A stretch of 64,000 bases of DNA from contig CP021227.1 of assembly GCA_003999685.1 (NCBI GenBank), positions 1,116,001 to 1,180,000 of the forward strand, given 5' to 3'. The notes beneath the pieces were generated by a model that was given only the letters and a program-made list of their open reading frames with translations, searched no databases and was not told where the DNA came from. Numbering within the stretch: position 1 is the stretch's first letter; each line of letters opens with the position of its first letter. Source of the stretch: Taiwanofungus camphoratus. Taxonomy: Eukaryota; Basidiomycota; Agaricomycetes; Polyporales; Taiwanofungaceae. Made by a program: the position numbers and the translations under genes. Positions 11,900 to 22,111 of this stretch are shown piece by piece.

Positions 11900-12588
11900 A
11901 TGGCCTACAGGGAAGCTCATCCCGAGCGAACAAAGCAAGACCTCGAGGTTCAATATAAGAACCTGAAGAAGTCCTTAGAGGAGCACTATCTATCTTACAG
12001 AAAGGAACCGTATGCCACTCACTCACAACGGCATCATATACCTGCAGTCCCCGACCTCCGCTTCGAGCAAAGTTATCTAAGGAGCATTGCCCCCTATGTA
12101 CGCATTGAGCGACTCAAAGTGGAGGGGAATGATGAGAAAGGAAAAAGGAAGGCAGTAGAAGCTAACGGTGAAAGGGAGGGAGATGGCAGCGTTGTTGTGC
12201 CAGTGGCCTCTGTACCCCGGGAGACCATTCAGATACAATGGGGCCAAATGCTATGGATCACTACAAGAGACCAAGTCGTCAGTCCACTATTACAAGGTGC
12301 TCTGTGGTATGTACTTCCTCCAATGCTCTGTCCGCATCACCGTGTAGTTATCCATCCGCGTAACGAGCATCAATGCTGAAGTTGTCCTGCAGGGGCGTAG
12401 CACGCGAGTTTCTTCATCCAATGATGTCCATTTTGCGCGCACAAATACAGTCCTGGTGGGACAGGGGTGCGACGCGCGCCAATGGACCTCACACTGAAGG
12501 GCACGGGGTAGGCTGGCTCAGGAATTGGATAGCAAGCCTTACTGCGGGAAGTACAAGTGTAACACATAACATTAGCTTCTCTAAGTAA
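11900..12588 (+). CDS. DUF1770 / Atg43-like fungal protein
   Basis: This is a fungal protein resembling the DUF1770 family, which I recall being linked to the fission-yeast mitophagy receptor Atg43. It has two exons, 11900-12306 and 12393-12588, giving 200 residues. Recognisable parts are a charged helical start (MAYREAHPERTKQDLEVQYK), the motif VPDLRFEQSYLRSI, a basic linker (EKGKRKAVEANGERE), and a conserved end (IQIQWGQMLWITTRDQVVSP). Exon 2 completes this as LLQGALWGVAREFLHP, then a tryptophan-containing helix and SWWDRG. The open frame extends upstream to 11744, but that part looks like promoter sequence, so I chose 11900. I see no strong membrane helix. It shares a divergent promoter with Nup96 and is convergent with PIG-L. 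The gene model is good, the family name is moderately sure, and a mitophagy role is only inference. Confidence 0.68.
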
Positions 12589-12676
12589 TTTCCTTTCTTC
12601 TTGGTCGGTGCGTGTCACATACGACGTGTCGTATAACTCGGTCCCTATTATATTATCGAGCACTTGTACCATCCCT

Positions 12677-14214
12677 TCATTCGCCGGTGTTTCCGGCAGA
12701 GGCTGATTGTTTGATGTTGGTATATGTAGCAGGGTCCACTTCGACCCACTCGTTCACCCACATATATCGTGAAAACGCCACATATAGCCAACGGAACCAG
12801 ACCAGCTGCGAGCGGTGTTGCATCATTGCGCGGAGCGCTGTCTTGTATTCCGCCGCACCTGATACAAATTTAGGCAGACTCTGGCCGCCCACGGTGATAT
12901 CTCCCTCCCTCTCTGCTGTCGGTGATAGGACTTCCTGTACAGGGGATTGTAAGGTTGTCGGTGGTAGTTCGGATGGGGTATCAGGGTCGCGCTCGAAACC
13001 CCGCACCATCCCGGCCAACATAAATTTGGCTTTAGCTGTGAGAGCTGCGAGTGCACCCGTATACTTTTGTAGCAGTGGCACTGAAACCAACGTGAAGATC
13101 CGGGGCAATACAACGCGTTGCTCTGGTGAAGTAAGTGACGCAATCAGATGCGCAGCACCTTGTGGAAGAGACATATGATTAGGGTGCAAGGAAACGCCGT
13201 GTTTGTCGAAAGTCAAAATCTAAACATCGACGAGCAAGTTCAATCAACGAGGAGTCTACATCAGCCCAAACATGACGGCCGACATACAACATCAATGCGG
13301 TGTTGAATAATGTATGGTTTGACTGCATCCGCAATAGCTTGGGAATCCCAATGCATACTTATGTTGTCTTTCAAGTCACTAACATGACAAATGATGAGAA
13401 CTCTTCTTTCCATGAATAAGCAAACTGATTAACGAGGAAAATAACGGTGCCTCTGTGGCAATTAACCTGCCAATGACTTCATTTAGGATGATTGCTCAGG
13501 AGAAGAGTAAGCGGCTCCTATGAAACGAGCGCGCAACTTGTCAGGTGTCTTACGATGATGCTAGAATCGGTCTGCCCCCCAAAAGCGGACTCTTCAGCAA
13601 TAATCGCGGGCTCAGACCAACCTCGTCCGAGCGGTGTAAATTAATGGCGGCTCATCGCAGCAGCCGAACATTTTACGCCATAATGCAGTGACGACACAGA
13701 TGTGCAACGTCACCTGTGAGTCCTCCAGGTAGGAAGGGATGTCCTACCACCTTCCCTCCATTTGATCGTATTCTTAAGCAACAATATTGGCTCCATGCAA
13801 CAACGTCAACGGCCGGATAATTTGTGAAACAACGTACGGTCTGTCAACTATCCACTTGTGACCTTCCTCGATACCTAACACGTCGAGGCTTCGCTCGAGT
13901 TCCTCCCGTCGAATGCCCCCTAGGCCATCAGCATCGCCTGCCGAGAGACACAATGAGAATACCTCTGGCCTTGGTGCCAAGGGTTGTGTAAGTAAGGCCA
14001 GAACAGTGGGCGCAAAGAATAAACATTCATCGTCTGGGTGTGCAGTAAGGAGAAGTAGCCGCAAAGTAGGTGGGTCTCCGTCTGGTGGTATCCAGTCATA
14101 GCGTGAGGCCAACAGAGTGTTAACATTCAACCAAAGAGGCTGCGACAGAAGATTGAAGACAGCAGAGCATAATAAGATGACCAGCGAGAAGACCTGGAAG
14201 GAAGACATCGGCAT
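12677..14214 (-). CDS. GPI12: N-acetylglucosaminyl-phosphatidylinositol de-N-acetylase (PIG-L/Gpi12)
   Basis: This enzyme carries out the second step of GPI-anchor synthesis at the ER, removing acetate from GlcNAc-PI. It has three exons: 14214-13838, 13378-13288 and 13219-12677, giving 336 residues. The N-terminus has one membrane segment (FQVFSLVILLCSAVFNLL). It is followed by the zinc-site motif HPDDE at residues 59-63 (LTAHPDDECLFF). The small middle exon encodes DLKDNISMHWDSQAIADAVK. The last exon brings the second metal motif HPNH (168-171, in ILTFDKHGVSLHPNH) and the conserved end WFRWLYVAFSRYMWVNEWVEV. It is longer than human PIG-L (252 residues) because of a poorly conserved insert (about residues 217-285). 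The first intron (13837-13379) is 459 nt, far above the local norm. The upstream frame adds a GTG, so ATG 14214 is the start. It is convergent with the DUF1770-like gene. Confidence 0.93.
13379..13837 (-). other. Unusually long (459-nt) intron of the PIG-L gene
   Basis: The donor gtacgt at 13837 and the acceptor gttag at 13379 join VDRP to DLKDN in frame with the family pattern. Other introns in the window are mostly 44-107 nt. The content has stops in all frames on the coding strand and no peptide I recognise. It may contain an inserted sequence. Confidence 0.75.
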
Positions 14215-14305
14215 CACATTAGCTATAAGGAGGTCATCACCGTATGTTTTCCTGGTAAGATTTTGTGGGTACGTACCTCACTGCTGAACTGGATAACTTT
14301 CCGTG

Positions 14306-14464
14306 CACTAATTTGCAGATCGCGTTTGAATTTTGTAGCTTGAGGCGGACATGCGAATTGCGCGCCTAAATAGGCAAGTAAGCCACTGTGGTTTACCTGA
14401 TCCTCTATTTGGAAGTCCGCCTAAATCAAAATTCGAGCGCGCTACATCCATCTGCAAATTAGTG
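14306..14464. mobile_element. Fold-back / MITE-like element, 159 bp
   Basis: The terminal 15 bases cactaatttgcagat (14306-14320) reappear as the perfect reverse complement at 14450-14464. The inverted symmetry continues inward imperfectly: a tttgaattttg word is mirrored by caaaattcgag, and gcggac (14344-14349) by gtccgc (14415-14420). The element has no coding capacity and sits 92 bp upstream of the PIG-L start codon. The structure fits a miniature inverted-repeat or fold-back transposon. I cannot define target-site duplications with confidence and see no second copy in the window. Confidence 0.72.
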
Positions 14465-14762
14465 GAAATAAGTATCTTGTCCGCTTGGGGAGACCAGCCC
14501 AATTTCCCTCTTTGACTTTCGAGATGTCTACTCCCGTCATAAAATATCTACATACATATAGCCGATGGCATGGCTCACTGGCATTCCTGATACCAAATCG
14601 ACTGAGATTTTATGTGAAGCCTGCAGATGACTTCTTGCAACATTGCTGTTTAATTATCTACTTACATGGACTGTGTCGACTATTTGCGAGTAAAGCAGAC
14701 TACACGGAATATCAACGGAAAGCTGGAGGTGTCGCGGAGAGCGTGATGAACTCTCATATAAA

Positions 14763-16288
14763 TCAAGCATGGCAAATATCGACACGCAGCTCGATCCTCG
14801 CATCACGCTCTTGATAAGATTTCTTCACCATCCATGGAAGTACCCGCCCTTCCTCTTCATCATCGTCCTTGGCCCGCTCTAGCGTCCCGTATCTACTTTT
14901 ATACCAATCGTCGTACCAGTCACAGCGTCCGAAATCAATGATGCGGAAACTCGGCTCGTGGAAAGATCGCTTCGACCGGTGGACCCAGCGTGGGCCTGGC
15001 TGGATCAAGATGTTGCGTGCGTAGACTGAATTCTGTACGAAGCCCTCATAGTGTAAGCGCAGAACGTGAGTATAGCATTGCGATCTAACGCGTAGAATCG
15101 TAACATCAGATACATTCCGCGACAAGAAACAACCAAGACTCACTGTTCGTCAGCACTGAGTTTCTCGGGATCAATAGGCGTGCCGCAGTCCTCGACAAGC
15201 AAGATTGGACTTAGGTCATACTGACCTGAGCTAGCATTTGCCTTGCAGTTGTCATCAGGGATGTAGTAACCGTAAAATGTAGGTACCACGGCATGGACAG
15301 GCACAGGGTACTTATGCGGGGCGACAAGGTTGTATCCACTCCAGTCTTGCATGAGGTGCTTCGGAAACTTGTCATAGATATATGCTTCATGCTTCAACAT
15401 GGAACGCGCAGGAGATTGCGGAATCGCCAACTTCGCTGCGACTGCTACTTGTCCAGAGGGAGAGTCGGCCGTCAACGGAGGCGGAAGAGTAAGTGCTGCA
15501 CGGTAGACGAGCGAGTGATGACCCACACCCATTCGACACTTGGCCGACAGATACAGGTGGGCAACGCGCGGGTCACTAGTAGCCTCAAGACTCCTTTGAG
15601 TACCTTCATTCGTCCCAGAGGAAGCATCCGAATTCAAGTGAGGGAAAATACGCTTATACTTGATGCCGGGGGTATCAAGTTGCCGTGATTTGCCCTCAGA
15701 AGGGGCCTTGTGTTGACCTGTAGCGAGTTCATCCGGGTCGTGTACCATGAGAATGTCAGGGAAGTATTCATCAGGAATGATCTCTTCCAACTTCGGCAGA
15801 CGATCGTACGGATGCTTCGAAGCTTCGGACACAGGCATGTTGAAGGTGAAACTGGCTGTGGGAAAGCCTTCAAAAGTCTCCTGTTGTTCAATGAGCGAGG
15901 TCTCTGTGCATGAAGAGAGTCCTTCAGTATCATCCGTATCCTCCTTATCGATGTCCATGGCCGAGGAGTTTCGGAGTATACACAGAGTGTGATACGGAGG
16001 TAACATGTAGGGATCGGGTTCATAGTCTTCAAGTTCCTCTTGATTGAAATGATTTTCCCCGTATTCTTGTATCATACTACGAGTCCAAACCGTCACAACA
16101 GAGAGTGGAAATTCGGGAAATCGCTCAGTCCAGAAAAAGCTGTCCAAATTGTTGCCCCAGACGAGGCCATTCGGTGCGCGTTTTCCATCGGGTGGCGGCC
16201 TCTGAAGTACGGGCCCTTTTGGATTTCTGTACCAGTTTTCAAACACGATTCGTTTGCGATTTTCACCTGGTAGCCCAGGAAGTATCAT
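14763..16288 (-). CDS. Kinase-like fold protein, agaricomycete family, atypical catalytic loop
   Basis: The gene has two exons, 16288-15144 and 15084-14763, encoding 488 residues. The C-terminal half looks like a protein-kinase/APH-like fold. It shows a glycine-loop-like GVGHHSLVY (254-262), a beta-3-type lysine in VAVAAKLA (K286), and LLVEDCGTPI as hinge region. The catalytic loop reads HYEGFVQNSVYARN (393-406), and the metal-binding motif is IDFGR (431-435). In canonical kinases the loop is HRDxxxxN; here the position five residues before N406 is serine and no Asp is present. I recall related agaricomycete proteins with the same Q/S pattern, so this looks like a family trait. The first 240 residues are a poorly conserved acidic region (EELEDYEPD, MDIDKEDTDDTEG). 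There is no signal peptide. The substrate is unknown. A CACGTG motif lies about 150 nt upstream. Confidence 0.78.
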
Positions 16289-16729
16289 CGCTGCTCAAAC
16301 AAGTCTCAGAGTCAGGGTGATGGCTAAATTGTCAGATCAAACAGTGGTAAAAGGTCAAGTTTGGAATTTGCATGGAATTATACTTATATCCCATGGCCGC
16401 AGTGGCGGTGGCCCGTGACGAATGTAACATGACACGCTTCACGTGTTCTGTGACATCCCTATGCATCTGCGGGTATGCAGAAACCGGATTTAAAACACAG
16501 GGTCGGAAATCCCGATTATGTACCCAGGTCCCAGGACCCCCCCTTCCACCCTTGTCTGTGATGAGGAGGAATGCAAGATGTGTGAGGTTGCATGGGCTGG
16601 GGGGTTGGGGAAAGGCCTGGTGTTAACCAGGATGTGGAGCAAAGAGATAGCTGCTCAGGTGGGCAGGAAAAGCTTGCTGCCACTCACATAGAAATGATAG
16701 ATGTAGATGTTTAACCAAAGGCAATACTA

Positions 16730-16900
16730 CCCAATGTTTATGGATTCTGTAGACTAAATTCTCTACATGCATAACTATGTAGCTGGATTTGCTACATCCT
16801 CAATCTATAGCACTATATAGTGCTACAGATTTGGTTGTAGCTGCCATAACATCAGGAGCTACCATGATTTTTCCTGATGTATGCTCAAGATGCATACTGC
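16730..16900. repeat. Cluster of palindromes/hairpins
   Basis: The 18-bp perfect palindrome tagcactatatagtgcta spans 16808-16825. Just downstream, catcagga (16850-16857) pairs with tcctgatg (16872-16879). Then gtatgc (16879-16884) pairs with gcatac (16892-16897). Short tgtagc/gctaca words also recur on both sides. This is read directly from sequence. It resembles a small non-autonomous element or the end of one, but there are no clear boundaries. Confidence 0.65.
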
Positions 16901-17797
16901 CACACGCAATGTGCTGAAAGCTGCCCCTGTGATACTGTGGGTGAGGAAGGGGGGAAAAACAAGGAACTGACTAAAGATAAATATGGTAGAATACATTCGA
17001 AATGTGCGAGCGATGATGCAGACAGAGCGAGCACGAAGAATGGTCATGAGCTGGTGAGTGCACTACGCTCGACCGGCCCTGGCACAAAAGTTGCATCCAT
17101 ACGCCCCAAATTTCAGCTCCGAACGGCTGGTTCCGAGACTATACGAGGTGCATTACGGCCGAGCCTCACACCAAACTACTTCAGCCTCCGCTCGGCTATC
17201 TACGGACGTCCACAAGTCTGCGGAAAGCTGCAGACCTTTATGGAAAGTCATCTACTATATCTGAGCGTGACCTGCCTGCCAGATGTCAGTGGAAGGTGTT
17301 TAAGTCTAATGCGGCAATTTTGATGGGTTAGATCGGTATCTGCAAATTCAAAGTCGGTTCTGCGCTTCTTACACGCACCTATCATGCCCTGTGCTACTGA
17401 ACTCAGAATGCAAGGGTCTATAACTGTTTTGCATGCGTCTGCTACTACGCTGGCATCATTGTGTTCCGTCGGGGAGGGCGCTGAAGGAAATCGCCTAAAC
17501 TCCTTTGGGCTCCATGTTTTCAGCGGCTCGCAAACATTCCGTTTCATTGACTGATCCCGAATCGCTGGACACCCAATGGTGTTGCGTTTCTGAAGCGCTT
17601 GGATTGCAGCCTAGTCAGCACAGGCTCACAGCGTCTTTGTTCTATTGTCTCGCTGGCGCCCAAATGTCTGGCCATGCTCCATCATTTTCCACACAACTTG
17701 TTAGTCCGTCACTGGAGGTCAGGCACCTTCATTTGTTCAATTGATGATACTGCATAGATGCCGAAAGAAAGCAGCACTAGGTCGCACCTGAGACGTG

Positions 17798-17809
17798 TTA
17801 CACGTGTAA
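17798..17809. promoter_or_regulatory. 12-bp palindrome with CACGTG core upstream of the DUF3455 gene
   Basis: The perfect palindrome ttacacgtgtaa lies about 130 nt upstream of the start codon at 17939. It is a candidate bHLH-factor site, as in other promoters of this window. Confidence 0.45.
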
Positions 17810-17938
17810 TGCAGCCGAAACATACCCTGTCCCTGCACTATACGTGTATGACGTGCCTATTTATACACCGTGCTTCGTAGAACTTCCCTCACTCGAGCCC
17901 TTGAGACGCGTTTCCTTCTCCGACGTTGAGTACGCAAC

Positions 17939-18869
17939 ATGGTCGCTCTTTCTCCTACAATACACGCTTTGTTTGCCACCGTTGCGACGACTGCACTTCG
18001 TAGTGGAGGGCAGAATGCTTCCTCAACATGGAGTGCACCTTCCCAGGTGGCAGATTGTAACATTACTGGTTTTGTACCGACATTTCCTCCCAATCAGACC
18101 CAGCTCGTGGTGCCTAGCGATTTGCAGCCCCACTTTATTGGACTGGCTTTTGGAGTTCAGAACTATACATGCACCTCAAGTAATACTTATTCGTAAGCCT
18201 TCCTTGTCATGGTTATTTCGCCGTGTAGGTGATCGATGTCTGTTCTACTTCTCGTGATGGCAGGAGCATCGGTGCTGTAGCTGAAGTAATTGATGTATCA
18301 TGTTATGTGAACGAGACCTGGTTCAGCACCATTCAGCAACCCCTCTACAATGTCTGGTCCAATGTCTCCGGTGTCTCTATTCTCGATATCATCGACTTCC
18401 TGCACTCCATAAACCCACCCCAGATTCTCGCTCAACACTACTTCGTTACAAACCCTGTCACGGGCTCCGGTGTCAGTCCGAAATGGGACTTCACATCGTC
18501 TGGCAAATTCAACGGTAATCCTAATGCCTTCATGATTGGCAGAGTCAACGGCACATTACCCTCGCCGAACAATGCCACTGAGGATGTGGCTTGGCTCGAA
18601 GTTTTAAAAGTCAGCGGTGACATTGCGGATGAAGTGTTTAGATACGATACCGTTGGTGGCCAACCTCCTTCATCTGTGAGTTTCTGCATCTTTCATGCGA
18701 GCACATTTCAACGGAACTCACGACATTGACCATCAGTGTACATATGGCAAGAGTTCGAATATCTCGGTTGATTACACATCAAAATACAGTAAGTACCTTT
18801 GCAGTATAAAAATATGGACCATTAGCTAATTGCTTTCCTCCAGTCTTCTACGGTGGATCAATAAATTAA
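17939..18869 (+). CDS. Secreted DUF3455 domain protein
   Basis: The gene has four exons, 17939-18192, 18264-18675, 18737-18788 and 18844-18869, giving 247 residues. The N-terminus (MVALSPTIHALFATVATTAL) looks like a signal peptide. Several NxT/NxS sequons are consistent with secretion. The DUF3455 signature is visible in order: VPSDLQPHFIGLAFGVQNYTC, SIGAVAEVIDVSC, the ILAQHYFV region, VSPKWDFTS, VAWLEVLKVSG, FRYDTVGGQPPS, and the final CTYGKSSNISVDYTSKY. The last exon adds only eight codons (IFYGGSIN) through three short introns of 55-71 nt. DUF3455 proteins are extracellular and of unknown function. Some database entries carry a malate-dehydrogenase label that I would not transfer. A CACGTG palindrome sits upstream. 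Confidence 0.85.
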
Positions 18870-19268
18870 CTAATGTAATTTGTATTTCGGGATGTACAAT
18901 TCAGTGGTGTTCGTGACCATGGTACTATACTACACGGACACCGTCAGGCAGTTGTAATCTCTGACCCATCTACTAGTATTGCTGATTCTATGTAAATGAG
19001 ATATGGACATTTGCTATTATATTCTGGAATGCAACAATGTAGTCATACGGTGTTGTGACATTATAGAATTGCTTAGACAGAGGTTGAAAAACATTGTTGG
19101 TGCAAAATTTATATGAAAGAAGTCGCTCATGGATACCGCAGAGTGACTCTCAAATGTGTGACCGTGACGCCACGCGCATGTCACCTACGTGACAGCGCGT
19201 CGTTTGTATCTCAATCCGCAAGGCGCATCAAGCAAGAACGCGTTCTTTACGCGACACCGCGACTCGCA
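18870..19268 (+). promoter_or_regulatory. Intergenic region with RPA3 promoter
   Basis: About 400 bp separate the DUF3455 stop from the RPA3 start. The part nearest RPA3 is GC-rich with acgcg-type words (ccacgcgcatg, gcgcgtcg) resembling MCB (ACGCGT-like) sites. It also holds a gtcac-ctac-gtgac inverted repeat. MCB motifs are typical of S-phase genes; this reading is inference. Confidence 0.3.
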
Positions 19269-19770
19269 ATGGCACAGCACGTCTCCCCACGCGTCAACTC
19301 AGCCCGGCTCGCCGACTACATTGGGCGCACTGTCAGGCTGACGTGCAAGGTGATCAGGGTGAGCCCAGCGTACCGCGGGCGACGACGACAGTCTCAGTGC
19401 AGGCTTGACAGATCAAGGGCGATACCGTGATCGTGGAGGCTAGTGATGGCGGGGAGGTCCAGGTTCGCCTGCCCGGCGTGAGTGGTTCTGAGCGCACCGA
19501 TGCCTACGGTTTCTAATCAAACGCGGATGCGAATGTTCCTCGCAGGACCCCGGCCTGGAAGAAACATACGTGGAATTCATTGGCACTGTCATAGATGCGT
19601 CGAGCATCAAGTGTATGGCCTGCATAAATCTCGGCTCCGAATTAGGTTTGTCCGCATGCCAGTATATCTCAGACCAGTACTTGAAGGTACATCCTCTTGG
19701 ATTAGATATGAACATCGTCAACGACGTTGTTGAGTTGTGGCACGACCCTCGCTTTGCCAAAATGGTGTAG
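19269..19770 (+). CDS. RPA3: Replication protein A subunit 3 (RPA14/Ssb3)
   Basis: This is the smallest subunit of the single-strand DNA-binding heterotrimer RPA, an OB-fold protein needed for replication and repair. The four exons, 19269-19358, 19412-19477, 19546-19645 and 19706-19770, are joined by introns of 53, 68 and 60 nt and encode 106 residues, a normal length. The first exon reads MAQHVSPRVNSARLADYIGR, the typical start (SPRVNS.R..DYIG.TVR). It continues with IKGDTVIVEASDGGEVQVRL, then ETYVEFIGTVIDASSIK, and ends in LDMNIVNDVVELWHDPRF. These are the five OB strands and C-terminal helix of the family. No part was visible as a single long frame, so the intron model carries the call, but every junction restores the family sequence in frame. 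Confidence 0.92.
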
Positions 19771-22111
19771 GGGATTCTACACGAAACATTTTCCTTGTTT
19801 TTCTCCTTCCGTCGATCGGTGTCAATTCCCCTTGTACCGTAAATTATTTGCTCGACATTTCGCTAACATGTACCCCAATGACACAACATATTTTGGACAG
19901 GCGGAACTGCTACTGCATTCAAAGCATGTCTCCGGTGCTTTGAGTCAGGTTTTAGAGGTGTCACCATGGATAACGTGCCACGAACTTTCGAAATACTGTC
20001 AGCGGTAAAAACTCTTAAGTCGGTGAATCTTAGTCGTCGGGGTTATTGGCTCGTCTTGGGATGACCGTGGATGAGCCCACGAGGTGATGGACAGCGATTT
20101 GAGATGCGATAACATGTAGGAATGCGACTTTCCTGCAATCCATCGCGCAATGCCTCTGATTCAGGAGATCTACGCCCTTCTTCGAGCGGGCCATAGCACA
20201 CAGAAGTGTGTGTTTACGTGCCTTTTACCGTTTTGCGGATACGGCGGATGATGTGCTTACGTGGCCATCTGGAAGTATCATTGCGCTGTTTTCCGCTTAT
20301 CGTCGTCGACTACCTCCGTTGAGTACATATTGAATACCGGGTACACAATCATAAGCCAATTAGGGTTATATATCTGCATAAGGACCAATGATACCATCTG
20401 CTTTTGGTGGATCGTCAATGGGAGACACGCACAGACAAGCCCCTCCACCGGAAAATATTCCCAGACGACGAATAGTGTACAGTCGATCTTTCCTGTAATG
20501 GACAACGGTGCTATCCGGTGCGTTCAATCAGTCAGTGTTCGAACGTCCCCCAATCTCTAGTGCGGAGAACGCTCAGATGACCCAGGCGTCGCATCTCCAA
20601 ATGTCGCGGATGCGAAGGAAGATCGAGGGTGGACAATAAAATGGTGTTCGCGAACTTTCATATCAGAGCCTATACATCTATCAGAGCCTGTACATCAAAG
20701 CCTGTTCGCGAGTAAGTCTAGAATTTTGCATATAAACCGTCTGCGGAGTCGGTTCGTAACTTGTAACGTCGGAATGGAGTCGACGGGACTTGGCCGGGCC
20801 GTAGAATGCGAAGGCAGTGGCGGATGTTTGTTGAACGATTGAAGACTCTGCGAGTGGGAGCCCCGTAGTATTAGCTTTGCGTGCCACCTAATTGAATAGG
20901 ACGTATCAAACCAAGTTTGGTGGTGAATAAGCTGTGACTTGGGCTTCAGATCCGCGCTGACAATCCGCTGCAGCACGGAATTTCTAGTCTCACTCTTGCA
21001 CGACGAGTTGCGAGCTTCACGTATGCGACGGCTAGATGTCCTCTGGGACCTGTGGAATCAGCTGAGAGCACCATGAACACAGCGGCCCGGTGTTTGGACG
21101 GTCTCAGGTGAATGCTGGTTGATTTGCCAGTGGAGAGGATCGTATCCTCGCGTCCTATAAGTCACACATCGGTCATCTCGGAACGAACGCTCTCGAGTGG
21201 AAGAAACAAGTGGAGTAGCTAGTGAGCATATGACTCCGGTATTTCGGAACGATCCAGCATCTCCGAGTCGCTGTAGGTTCCGTTCAGCTACCTGACATTA
21301 GAGCGTATTCGCACCCAATTCGAACTCGAGCAAAAAAGGAAGAACAAGAAGGGCAAATAACGGTCTCTGATTGACGTGGGGCCCAAAGTCGAACTTGGCT
21401 GCGACTACGCTCTATTTACACTTGCCTGATTTGCTCACCTGTGAATACACCCTTCAGTTATAGGTAGGGCGGAATTCTGGGGCCGTATGTACATCACAAT
21501 GATGAAGGGGGAGCTGAAGTGAGCGCCGCGGCATGGCCCATGGTGGACATCGTTGGTCACCAGCCATGTGCCTCGAGCTGCCTAGAGTCCCCCAGGTGAG
21601 ACTTTGCATACATATGCCTGTCATACCACCCGCTTGTTTGAGACTCGGGTACTGGAGTTATGGGAAAATACGACCTGAGTCTTGTGGTGGAATGCGGGTG
21701 GTGTCGTTGGTGGAGGATCTTATCTCATCAGCATGTGATCGCTGAACGACCACCCCAGTTTCGATCTCGCCGAAGTATTTTACCACAGGGTAACTTCTTC
21801 CAAATATGCATGCAGCTCCAATGTAAGCCTCAGCCAGGATATATAAGAAGGCGCGAGTGTGCTCCTCCAAGTCCAACTCCTCATCTATCCGCGCCAACAC
21901 CAACCAGCGCCTCGCCTTGGAACTGTCACAACGTCAGCTAGGCTGCGCCCTTGACAACGGAAATTTTGCGATACTAGTGCAACTCCCCTCCATATTTAAA
22001 TCTGCGTTCTGCATTCTCTGCCATCCTCCGACTCTTACCTCAAATAAGACCTCGTCTTTACCTCTGTAACGGAAGTGTTTGTTTGCCTCCTGCACTTGGA
22101 CCTTAGACAGC
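19771..22111. other. 2.3-kb stretch without a recognised gene
   Basis: There are only short frames (up to about 99 codons, e.g. 20261-20560 plus), none with recognisable motifs. The right end carries the MIOX promoter; pyrimidine-rich tracts precede the start codon at 22112. A short repeat of cagagcctatacat / cagagcctgtacat words lies around 20662-20695. Confidence 0.4.

Larger units (their letters stand above)
16289..17938. other. Intergenic region, hairpin-rich, no gene recognised
   Basis: There is no family-like peptide on either strand. A 148-codon plus frame (16877-17323) and a 99-codon minus frame (17248-17547) have no recognisable features. The left third contains a cluster of hairpins listed separately. 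A CACGTG core at 16440-16445 lies upstream of the kinase-like gene. Confidence 0.45.

Noticed and set aside
16877-17323. 148-codon plus frame as a gene
   Set aside because: Cysteine-rich beginning looked like a small secreted protein, but there is no signal peptide and no motif; it overlaps the hairpin cluster.
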